DNA from: Acaryochloris sp. IP29b_bin.148
GTDB taxonomy: Bacteria; Cyanobacteriota; Cyanobacteriia; Thermosynechococcales; Thermosynechococcaceae
NCBI RefSeq assembly: GCF_028285565.1
Contig: NZ_JANQOY010000157.1
Span: forward strand, 1-64,000
Length of the DNA: 64,000 bases
Direction of reading: 5' to 3'
The notes under the pieces were generated by a model, which had not been told where the DNA came from, made no database searches, and saw only the letters and a program-made list of their open reading frames with translations. Below, in pieces: positions 30,358-40,900 of the stretch (within the stretch, counting starts at the first letter, position 1; each line of letters begins with the position of its first letter). The position numbers and the translations under genes are program-made.

Positions 30358-33300
30358 GGAGCTGTTCCTCCGCTTCTTCATCGCTCAAGGCTTCAATCTC
30401 GGCGATTAAAATTTCTTCAATCACCTCAGCAGTATCGGCAATGGTGCGCGCATCAAAGAGACGTCGCAGGGGTAGCTCAATTTGAAATGCTTCTCGCAGC
30501 CGCGACAGCACTTGCGTAGCCAGCAGAGAATGCCCGCCTAAGTCAAAGAAGTTATCGGTGACGCCAACGGTTTCGAGCTGGAGTATTTCACACCAGATGG
30601 TTGCGATCGCAACTTCTGTATCCGTCCTGGGAGCTACGAAATTCTGGCTTAACTCAGGCCGCACCTTTTCGGGAACAGGTAGGGCTTGCCGATTGACCTT
30701 GCCATTGGGAGTGAGGGGCAACGCTTTTAAGCCGACAAAAAGGCTAGGAATCATATAGTCAGGAAACTGGGTTTGTAGATACTGCCGCAGTTGAGTGCTA
30801 TCGACAGGTAACTCATTTGTCGTGACGACATAAGCTACCAGCACTGGATTGTCTGGTTGATCCTCTCGAACCACGGCAACCCCTTCCTTGATGGCGTCAT
30901 GCTGAATTAAGGCGGTTTCAATTTCCCCTAGCTCAATCCGAAAGCCATGAAGTTTCACTTGCTGATCGACCCGTCCCAGAAATTCTAGGGAGCCATCGAG
31001 AAGCCGACGGGCGCGGTCCCCGGTTTTATACAATCTGATTGATGTCTGCCCTGAAGACGGAACTAAATCCTGGTCACCCATACCAGCCTGTACGCGATCT
31101 CCCCCCAAAATTGGGGGGCCGGGGGGGCTAATGCAGGGTTGATGCGAATAGGTAATAAATCGCTCTGCATTCAGATCTGGCCGATTGAGATATCCCCGAC
31201 TGACGGTGTGCCCCCCAATATAGATTTCTCCCGGTACTCCAGTGGCAACAGGTTGAAGCTGACCATCCAATAGATAAACCAGCACCCCATTCAGCGGTGT
31301 GCCCATCGGCACGGTAGCACCAGTCGTTTCCTGGTAAACATCTGAAGTGACTGGATAGGTAAGCGCCCCTACTGTCGTTTCGGTTGGACCGTAGTGATTG
31401 AAAATTTTCAGGTCAGTTGAAGGATTGAGCTTCATTAAGGTTTCAACTAGGGACCAGCGACAGACTTCTCCACCTAGGATTAATCGCTGACGCGGCAATA
31501 TTTCTCCAGAGTTTGCCCCTTTAAGCAGTGCTTGCAGATGGGAGGGAACGATTTTTAGGCAGTCGATCGGGTGCTGTTGGCAATAGTCCGTGAAGGCTTT
31601 GCGATCGCAAACTTGTTCCGTTGTCATTAAATGCAGCGTTCCGCCTTGGCAGAGACTGGGGAACAGCATGGTATGCCCTAAATCAGCCGCCAGGGTAGAA
31701 ACAGAGGCATAGCTGCCGCCAGCAGGTAATGCCAGCCCCTCGATAACTCCTTCCACATAGGTCATTAGCTGCTGATGTTCCACTGCCACAGGCTTAGGTT
31801 TGCCTGTAGAACCTGACGTGTAGATTAGGTAAGCTAAATGCTCCGGTTTAACGGAATTGCTAGGCTCAGTGGTCGGGTATCCAGACTTTTCCCCTTCATC
31901 TACGTAGATAATCTCTGGCGCATTTTCAGGCAGCCGTTCCCTTAGCTCAATTTGCGTGATCACCAGGGGTACTTGCGCATCCTGAAGACGATAGGCAATC
32001 CCTGCGGTGGGCAATGCTGGATCAAGGGGTAAATAGGCACTCCCAGCCTTTAGAATGGCGAGAATCGCCACCATCGCCTCCACCGATCGATTGAGGTATA
32101 GGGCAATGGGGATATCTGGACCTGCCCCCATCTTTTGCAGCGCATGGGCAAGCTGATTGGCCCGCTGATCAAGTTCTTGATAGGTGAGTTGCTGCGATTC
32201 ACAGACCACCGCAATGTGGTCAGGAGTCAGTTGGGCTTGTTGAGCAAATTGCTGATGGAAGCAGCAGCTTGAAGCAGTAGTGGGAATTTGAAGTGGGTTT
32301 TCTCCCTGCAAGGTAAGGTTCTCTAACCGTTGGTCTGGGTTAGATAGAGCATGGCAAACGACCGTCCGCCATTGCTGGCCTAATGTTGCCATTGCAGTTT
32401 CAGCAAACAAGCTGGCATCATAATCAAGCTCGGCCTGGACCTGCTTGTCCTGTACCAAACAGCTTAGACAAAGGGGCGATGTATCCTGCTGCCCCCATTC
32501 CCGCTCAATTCTGAACGTAACATCTCCACCAACAGGAGGATAAAAGGTTTGATAGGTATAACTGACTGAGCTAGGTTTATCACTGGCAAAGTAGTCCTGC
32601 CATTCTTCTAGCTGCTGCCAATTCTGCTGAACCTGTTGGATAAGGGTAGTCCAGGACATGGACGCTGAGAAATTTCCCGGAAATGGCAATAAACGCTGGT
32701 AAGCGCCGATACCCGATTCGAGTTCTGGATCAGAGCGATGCTGAGGAGCGACGCCAAGGGTGAAGTCCGTCTGCTCCGTATGTTTCCAGAGGACAACTTG
32801 CCAAGCGGCTAGCAAGAGTGCTCCAGGGTCCTCTAGGGTGCTCAGTTGTGCTTGTACCTCTTCGGTAAGATCAATATTGAAAACAGCAGTTTGGAAGGCT
32901 GCGGTTTGATGTCGTTTCTGCAAAGGGGCAGCTATAGGTGATAGGTCCTTTTGCCAAAAGGCTTGGGCGGTAGCGGCATCTTCGTCTACCGAGAGCGATC
33001 GCTGCCAGGCTTCGTATTCAGAATATTGAACAATATCGTCAAGCGCCGAGGTTTGCTCTCCGTAGACTTTAGCCAATTCTTCAACCAAAAGATGTAGGCT
33101 TTTGCGATCAGCACACAGCGCAGGCACGGTAAGCAGCAACCAATTTTGGGTGGCCTGCTGTCCTAAAACAGCTCGTAAGACCGGAAATTGATCTACATCC
33201 TGAGGCCCTTCCTGCGCCCTGGCAATGATTTGTTCTAAGTCTTGTCCTTCCCAATTAGCCACTTGCCAACTCACAGTGGTTTGAGGCTCAACCATCTGCA

Positions 33301-33511
33301 AAGGGACTGTCAGCGTTTCCGGTTGCCGAAAGTGGGTTCGTAAGCTGTCGTGGCGTTCCACAACGATCTGTAGGGCCTGATGAAGCTTGTCTGAATTGAG
33401 TGGCCCACTTAAGGACAGCAGCAGTTGGCGCATGGGTTGCTGTGCTGACAAGGACCACAGATGTCGCTGTTGAGCTGAAAGTTGAAATCCGCTGAGGGTG
33501 GGGAACTGCAT
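30347..33511 (-). CDS. NRPS: interface-like (degenerate C)-A(Asp)-PCP
   Basis: N-terminal C-fold lacks HHxxxDG (LLTVPALCADRKSLHLL); A code DLTKIGHVGK (Asp-type); PCP FFDLGGHSLL. Confidence 0.9.
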   Translation of the reverse strand: MQFPTLSGFQLSAQQRHLWSLSAQQPMRQLLLSLSGPLNSDKLHQALQIVVERHDSLRTHFRQPETLTVPLQMVEPQTTVSWQVANWEGQDLEQIIARAQEGPQDVDQFPVLRAVLGQQATQNWLLLTVPALCADRKSLHLLVEELAKVYGEQTSALDDIVQYSEYEAWQRSLSVDEDAATAQAFWQKDLSPIAAPLQKRHQTAAFQTAVFNIDLTEEVQAQLSTLEDPGALLLAAWQVVLWKHTEQTDFTLGVAPQHRSDPELESGIGAYQRLLPFPGNFSASMSWTTLIQQVQQNWQQLEEWQDYFASDKPSSVSYTYQTFYPPVGGDVTFRIEREWGQQDTSPLCLSCLVQDKQVQAELDYDASLFAETAMATLGQQWRTVVCHALSNPDQRLENLTLQGENPLQIPTTASSCCFHQQFAQQAQLTPDHIAVVCESQQLTYQELDQRANQLAHALQKMGAGPDIPIALYLNRSVEAMVAILAILKAGSAYLPLDPALPTAGIAYRLQDAQVPLVITQIELRERLPENAPEIIYVDEGEKSGYPTTEPSNSVKPEHLAYLIYTSGSTGKPKPVAVEHQQLMTYVEGVIEGLALPAGGSYASVSTLAADLGHTMLFPSLCQGGTLHLMTTEQVCDRKAFTDYCQQHPIDCLKIVPSHLQALLKGANSGEILPRQRLILGGEVCRWSLVETLMKLNPSTDLKIFNHYGPTETTVGALTYPVTSDVYQETTGATVPMGTPLNGVLVYLLDGQLQPVATGVPGEIYIGGHTVSRGYLNRPDLNAERFITYSHQPCISPPGPPILGGDRVQAGMGDQDLVPSSGQTSIRLYKTGDRARRLLDGSLEFLGRVDQQVKLHGFRIELGEIETALIQHDAIKEGVAVVREDQPDNPVLVAYVVTTNELPVDSTQLRQYLQTQFPDYMIPSLFVGLKALPLTPNGKVNRQALPVPEKVRPELSQNFVAPRTDTEVAIATIWCEILQLETVGVTDNFFDLGGHSLLATQVLSRLREAFQIELPLRRLFDARTIADTAEVIEEILIAEIEALSDEEAEEQLHAS
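31098..31137. repeat. partial copy of the CCCCCCAGAATTGGGGGG-type element inside an A domain
   Basis: TCTCCCCCCAAAATTGGGGGGCCGGGGGGGCTAATGCAGGG; shares GGGGGGCCGGGGGGGCTAATGCAGG with the reverse strand of the 51402-51590 copy. Encodes ...SPPGPPILGGD... in frame. Confidence 0.7.
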
Positions 33512-33650
33512 GGTTTAGGTAGGAACTTAATCGAGCAAGGTTTGATAGGGATGGGTTATCCGGTTAAGCGCTGCAAGGCTCTCACTTCCCGGCCTTCTGT
33601 CAACACTGATGCTGAAAGCAGTATTTGTTGACATTGCGAAGCCTCTCGCA

Positions 33651-33802
33651 GCCCCCTAAATCCCCCATCCTGGGGGACTTTGAGCTTGTATGCAGACTGG
33701 ATAGTGGAGCCGAAAATCTTAAGCATGGTTCTCTCAAATCTGATGGCAATATCTATGCAGCAAAGCTAGTCAAGTCCCTCACGGGTGGGGGATTTAGGGG
33801 GC
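33651..33802. repeat. 152-bp foldback element with 17-bp perfect terminal inverted repeats
   Basis: GCCCCCTAAATCCCCCA (33651-33667) and TGGGGGATTTAGGGGGC (33786-33802), located in the ~400 bp gap between two NRPS genes. Confidence 0.85.
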
Positions 33803-33911
33803 GGGTGCAAGGATAAAAATCGTAGACATAATTGCCTGATGTATCTGGCCGTAAATTTTGCCAATGGGACCCACACCGGGCAAAGGGTTGGTGGTAAAGG
33901 CTGTAAGAGTG

Positions 33912-34960
33912 TTAGGTACATTTGTCTATATCCTCCGCGACTCTCCCACCAGCGTTGGGAGGGCCAATGCAGGACTGTTCAAGTTGGTCCTGGCGCATCA
34001 TTTCCCCTAATGCCACCACAATCTTGCGTGGCCCTTGAAAGGCTCGACGACCGTGAGCCATCAGCATATTGTCCAGCATCAATAAATCTCCCTGTTGCCA
34101 GGTAAACTGCTGGGCACAGGCATCATAGGCTGCGTTAATTTCTGCTAGTACTTCAGGTTCTATCTCGGAGCCATCCCCGTAATACACCTGCCGCGGCAAG
34201 CAGTTATCCCCTAGTAGTGACCGAATTGAAGCTTGGGTATCGGCATCAATATAAGAAAAGTGATGAAGCTGTAGCTGATTGAAGAACACCCATTCTTGGG
34301 TATGGGGATGTCGTGCGATCGCATCTCTGACTTGCCGAGTTCGAAGTCCATCATTCTCTAACCAAGTCCATTCCACCCCGTTGGCTTGGCATCGCTGTTC
34401 AATGGCAGTCGGATCCTCTGTCTGGAAGAAATCACGCCAGTCCACATCGAGTCCGGGGACAAAATGACGCTCGTACATCAGTCGCTTTTGAAAGATGCGA
34501 TCGCGCACCTCAGCACTTAACCGTTGATAGACCTGCCGACAATCCACAATCGGCGTTTCTCCTCCAGCCTGAGCAGGCTGAACACAGAAAAACCAAATCT
34601 TCATCGGCCACTGTTCCAGATGAGAGCTTTCGTTATGGAATAGAATCGCTCGATCTTCGGGATAAGGAGTGGAACCATAGACCTTGCCACTCACCCCCGT
34701 GCGCGGTAAATCGCCATATTCTCCGAACAATTCGGGACAGATCGCACCCGCCACTTGCTCAAAGGCATGAGCATCAGGCAGATCAAAACCGCGAAATAGC
34801 AAGGCCCCCTTTTGTTCTAGCTGCTGGTTAAGCTGCTGACGATGGGCACTAGCCCAGACCGCTAGATTCACAGATAAAACTTGGGGTTGATAAACACCCA
34901 TCTGGTTAGCAAGGGTGCTAAAGGTCACCACTTCTGTGGGGGCGACGGCTTGAGTCTTAA
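33912..34960 (-). other. C-terminally fused aspartyl beta-hydroxylase domain
   Basis: [11 protein letters not shown]...[28 protein letters not shown] at the end of the 33912-42875 protein; boundaries approximate. Confidence 0.85.
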
Positions 34961-37900
34961 CCCGCTGAAATCGTTTGCGCTTGGGCGTTGACGGCTGGGT
35001 CATGGTTTCAATGGCAGTTTCGGGGGCCGTCACCACTTGCTGGAGCAAGTCAACATATTGCTGGGCGAGCCGTTCAATCGTGGAAGTCTGGAAGACATCG
35101 GTGCTGTAATTCCAGTGAAGGATCAGAGACTCAGGAGTTTCTTGTACAAACAGAGCCAGGTCAAACTTTGCTGTCTGCGTATCCAGTGGGATAGGGGTGA
35201 GGGTTAGATCCGGTAGTTCAATGGCAGGCATGGGTGCATTCTGGAGAACGAATAGCACCTGAAATAAGGGCATGACCCCCGTCTGACGTTGGGGCTGGAG
35301 AACATCGACTAACTTGGCAAAGGGAATATCTTGATGGTTGTAGGCGGCCAAGGCCACGGTTTTGATTCGCTGTAGCAGCGTCTTAAAACTGGGATTACCT
35401 GATAGATCGGTTCTAAGGACCAGCAAATTCACAAAGAAGCCAATGAGTCCTTCAACCTCACTGTGATTGCGATTGGCCACATCGGTGCCCACCACTATGT
35501 CTCGCTGTTGGGTGTGGCAACTGAGCAGAAGCTTGAATCCTGCCAGCAACGTCATAAACAGAGTTGTAGATTCTTGTTGACTGAGCTGCTGTAGGGCATC
35601 GGATAATTGAGGTGATAGGGGAAAAGAGAAGAGGGCTCCCTGTTGCGATGGCCTCTGGCCCACCTTCGGTGATCGCACCTCGGGTCGGGGAGCATCCAGC
35701 GGTAATTGCAGCGTGGGCAAATCCCCGCCGAGCTGGCGTCTCCAATAATGGAGCTGCGGCTCAAAGTCTTGTTGTCGTTGCCATTGCGCAAAGTCCGCAT
35801 ACTGAATGGGCAGCGGTGGCAATGACGGTGGCTGATGGGTGATCACGGCCCGATAACAGTGAGATAGCTCTTGAATCAGAACACCATTGGACCAGCCATC
35901 AGTAATGATGTGGTGCATTGTCAGCAGCAGCATGTACTGTTTGGGTTCTAATTGCAGGAGGGTTGCGTGCAGTAAAGGGCCAGTAGAGAGATCAAAAGAA
36001 TGCTGAGCATGTGCGATTGCAGCCTGCTCCCATTCCTGTTTTTGCTGCCTTGAGGGTAGCCCTTGCAGATCAACGATGGGAATGGAAAGAGTCAGATCAG
36101 AAGCGATCTCTTGTACGGGTTGGTTCTGTTTCACCGGAAATGTAGTCCGCAGACTTTCATGCCGTTCGATCACGGCATTAAGGGCGGCTTCCAAAGCAGC
36201 ATGATCTAAGCGGCCGTCTAGTCTAACCGTCGCCGACATGTTGTAAGCGCTCTGTTCTGATGACATTTGATCCACCAACCACAGCCGCTCCTGAGCAAAG
36301 GAAAGCGGGAACTGTTGCTGACGATCTGTGGCGGCGGGAATCGTTGGGGGTTGAGATGTGCCAGTTTGGTGGAGTTGGACCACAAGCTCAGCAATTGTGG
36401 GGGTGTGGAATATCGATGGCAAAGAGAGTTCTACCTTGAACTGGCGTCGAATTCGTGACACCAACTGGGTTGCTAGCAGTGAGTGCCCGCCTAGCTCAAA
36501 GAAGTTATCCTGGATGCCGATGGGAGTGATGCCCAGAAGCTCGGACCAAATTTGAGCCAGTTGGATCTCGGTGGGCGTTCGAGGTTCAACATATTCCAGT
36601 GTTGGCGTTGCAGGCGATACCTCTCGCGAACGGAGGTCCGCACGATCGACTTTCCCATTCGAGGTCAGCGGCAACTGTGCCAAGGCAATCAACCGATGGG
36701 GGAGCATATAGTCCGGGAGTCGCTCCCTTAACCAAGCTCGCATCTCGGCAGTGGTGAGGGGGGAGGCGGCAGCCGGGACCCCATACGCAATTAGCTGTTG
36801 CAGGCCAGAGGGGGTAGCCTGGTCAACGATTGCTACCGATTGGAGCTGAGGATGTTGACTTAGAATGGCTTCAATTTCTCCAGGTTCAATCCTGAAACCG
36901 CGAATTTTGATTTGATCATCTGCCCGACCGATAAATTCAAGGGTGCCATCGGGACAGTAACGTGCTAAATCTCCTGTCCGATATAGCCGTGTTCCAGCCA
37001 CGGTTGAAAAGGGGTTGGGTATAAATCGATCTGCCGTTAGAGCGGGTTGGTGAAGATATCCCCGAGCCACACCTGCGCCACCAATGTATAGCTCTCCGAT
37101 CACACCGATCGGCATCAGGGCCAGCTCAGGATTTAACACGTACATTTGCATGTTGTGAATGGGCTGTCCGATGGAGATATCGCCAATATGCGGGGTTGTG
37201 GATACAACGTCATAGTTACCACAGCCCACGACGGTCTCAGTGGGTCCATATTCATTAATTAAGCGGGTTTCAGGGGCATGGGTTCGCCACCACTCCACCT
37301 GATCACTCCGAAGCGCTTCTCCCCCGATGATCAGGGCCTTCGGTAAATAGAGTGCAGGCGTTTGGGCCAGTTGGTTATTGAGGAGGTCCAGATGGGCAGG
37401 GGTAATCTTGAGGAGACCAAAGGCATACCCCTGCTGCATGGCTGTGCCCAGAGCTTCAATATCATCGCCATCGGGGAAGAGCGTAATGGTATGGCCCGCC
37501 CATAACGGTGCCCACAAACTAGTAATGGTGGCATCAAAACTGAGAGAAGACTGAACCGGAATACTCCCCCCTTGCATGATGGGATATTGGTGTTCACACC
37601 ATTGCAGGTAATGGCTGAGGGCTCGATGGTGAACTTGCACCCCCTTTGGGTGTCCTGTCGACCCAGAGGTATAAATCACGTAAGCCAAACTGTCCAGCCT
37701 AGGAGAAGGGGGTGTGGGTAACGAGAGAGTCTGAGGATCTCCAAGATCGCCCTCCCATACAGTCTCTAAATTGATGACGTGGGTTTGGGGATTGGCTGGG
37801 ATCAGGTCGATACTGGGATGAGTCAGTAGGACAGAAACCTGAGCGTTTTGAAGCAGGTAATGGATGCGATCGCAAGGATAGGTTGGATCAATCGGTAAAT

Positions 37901-40900
37901 AAGCCCCACCTGCCTTCAGAACAGCCAGAAGCCCCACAAGGGTTGCAGGAGAACGAGGTGCGCACAGACCCACAATTACTTCAGGTCCCACCCCGAGAGA
38001 CTGCAAGTGTGCCGCTAGATCATCGGCTCGTTGGTTTAGCTCCTGGTAAGTCAACGATGCAGGGTTTGTTGCAGGGGGATAACAAGTGACTGCAATTGCA
38101 TCAGGAATGGCTTGGGCATGCGCTGCAATTCGCTGGTGCAGCAAGAGCGGCTGAGTCTCTACCGTAGACACAGGTATCGGGTCATCCAGCATTGGATCAC
38201 CTAAGGGCTGGAGCGCGGACTTGTGTTGACACCAAGACAGAATCTGGTTTTGTTCTGCGGATGTGAGCAGCGGCAGGCGCTGGATGGGTTGATCGGGGTT
38301 ATCAATAATGCCCTGTAAAAGAACCTGAAAATGACCGATCCACCGCTCCATTGTTGTGGGGGTGAAGAGGTCCGTATTGTAGGCCCAGACCCCTGCCAGA
38401 CCATCATCTGTTTCTGTGATCGTCAGGGTTAAATCAAACTTAGCGGTTTCAGTGGCCAAAGCGACTGGCGTAATCGACAGGTCCGGCAAATTCAAGGCGG
38501 GGGGAGCCGTCTGGTGAGCAAACATCACTTGGAATAAGGGAGAGTGGCTCAGATCCCGTGGTAACCGCAGTTCTTCCACCAGCTGATCAAAGGGCAAATC
38601 CTGGTGAGCATAGGCAGCTATCGCCATTTTCTGAACTCGTTGCAGCAGTACCCGAAAGCTGGGAGCACCAGCCAGATCGGTACGTAACACTAAGGTATTG
38701 GTAAATAAACCAATCAATCCCTCTAGATCACGATGATTGCGATAAACCATGGGCGACCCCACCGCTAAATCCGTTTGTCCAGAGTAGCGATAGAGCAAGA
38801 CCTTAAAAGCTGCTAGCAGCACCATAAACAGGGTCGTGTCTGTAGAGTGTGCAAGCTGGCGTAGGGAGTGGGTCAGCGACGAGGGCAACGTGAACTGTTG
38901 AGAGGCTCCAGCATAGGTCTGAGCGGCGGGGCGAGGGAAATCGCACGGCAATTCCAGCACTGGAGGCAGTGGCGTCAACTGCTGTCGCCAATAGTCTAGT
39001 TGAGGTTGTAAGACAGAATCCTGGAGGAGTTGGCGTTGCCAGTGGGCATAGTCCACGTACTGTATTGGCAAAGTCGGTAGCTGGGGAACTTGTCCCGCAA
39101 CAAAAGCCTGATACAGAACGATTAACTCCTGGAGAAAGATCTGTGCCGATTGGCCATCGGCAATAATGTGGTGAAGGGTGACGAGGAGGATAGCTTCGTC
39201 GACCTCTAAGTGCACAAGCTTGATTCTGAGCAGCGGTCCCTGAGCCAGATCAAAGGGGGCTTGCGCGGTGTGCTGAATCAGCGAATCTAAGCTTGCTGCT
39301 TGCACTTCGGGTGAACACTGTTGTAAATCAGTTACCCCCCAATCCAGCGGTTGAGGGGGATCGATCTCGGCCCTGGGTTGCCCCTCATCGGCCACAAATC
39401 GAGTCCGCAGGATGTCGTGCCGGGCCACGATCTGCTCGAAACTGTGCTGGAGTGCAGGGAGATTAAGTGTTCCTTGCAAATGGAGTTGAGTGGCAACGTG
39501 ATAGGCCGCTCCAGTGGCCTCTAGCTGTGCTAAAAACCATAAGCGTTGCTGAGCAAAGGAAAGGGGAAAGGATCGGGTGCGATCGCGTTCCTCTGAGCGG
39601 AGGGTATCGTATCGAGGAATCGTTCCCGCTGCAGCGGCATTAGACTGTGACTGCAAATAGGTCGCTAACCCAGCAATGGTTGGCGTTTCGAAGATTTGTC
39701 TTAGGGGGAGTAAGACGCCTAATTCTGCTTGCACCTGCGTCATTAGCTGAGTTGCTAATAGGGAATGCCCCCCTCGCTCGAAGAAATGATCCTCAATACT
39801 GATATCTTCCTGTTGCAGAACCTGCTGCCAAATTTTTACTAAGGAGGATTCCAGGGCATTCCGAGGGGCCACCCATTGGCGTTCCCTGAGTTGTGGATCA
39901 GGCGCAGGAAGAGCCTGGCGATTCACCTTACCGTTAGGCAACAGGGGCATTGAGTCTAAAAAGACAAATTGACCTGGAACCATATAGGTGAGTAGCGTTT
40001 GTTCCAGGAACTGCCGTAGTTCAGACACGGTAACCCGTGTTTCTAAAGGCATGATACAGTAGGCGACTAGCTGAGGATTAGGCTGTAAGCCATCGGTCAC
40101 TAGCGCTTGAGAAATGGCAGGGTGTTGACGTAATTGAGCTTCGATTTCACCTAATTCGATCCGGAGACCGCGCAGCTTGACCTGATGATCCAGACGCCCC
40201 AAGAATTCGATGGTACCGTCAGCCCGATAACAGGCTAAATCCCCCGTTCGATAGAGTCGTGTTCCAGGGACCTTGCTGAAGGGGTTTGGGATAAATCGAG
40301 CTGCGGTCTGTCCAGGGCGATTCAGGTAGCCCTGAGTTAAGCCTACGCCACTCACACAGAGTTCTCCTGGCATACCGATGGGTAAGGGTTGAAGTTGGGT
40401 ATCTAAGATATAGGCAGTGACGTTGGCAAGGGGAGTGCCAATAGGGGGCTGGGTATCTTCCTGGATCGGATGGACGGTGGCAACGATGGTGATTTCCGTG
40501 GGGCCATAGGCATTGAATAATTGTCGCCCCGGACGCCAAGCCCGCACTAGATCCGCAGGGCAGGCTTCACCCGCCGTAATGACCGTGTGCAGGCAAGGTA
40601 GCGCCTGTGGATCTAGCCGCATAAGGGCAGTTGGCGGCAAAATGGCATGGGTAATCTGCCGCTGTTGGAGGAATGTCTGTAACGGTGGCCCTGGGAGCAG
40701 CTGATCGCTTGTGCCTAAATGGAGGGTTGCTCCCACTCCCCAGGCGACAATCATTTCCCAGACTGAGGCATCAAAGTTGACAGAGGCAAACTGCAGGATC
40801 TGACTGTCTGCATCGACGGGGAATAGATCGGGTTGTGCCTCGCAGAGGCTGACCAAACCGTGATGAGCGAGGGGCACTCCTTTAGGGCGTCCTGTAGAAC

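Noticed and set aside
33785-34105. Plus-strand 106-aa ORF
   Set aside because: Antisense to the NRPS 3' end and starts in the foldback repeat; likely spurious.
35458-35842. Several overlapping antisense ORFs within the NRPS genes (e.g. 35458-35745, 35552-35800, 35612-35842)
   Set aside because: Typical long spurious frames in GC-balanced megasynthase DNA; the NRPS frame is unambiguous.
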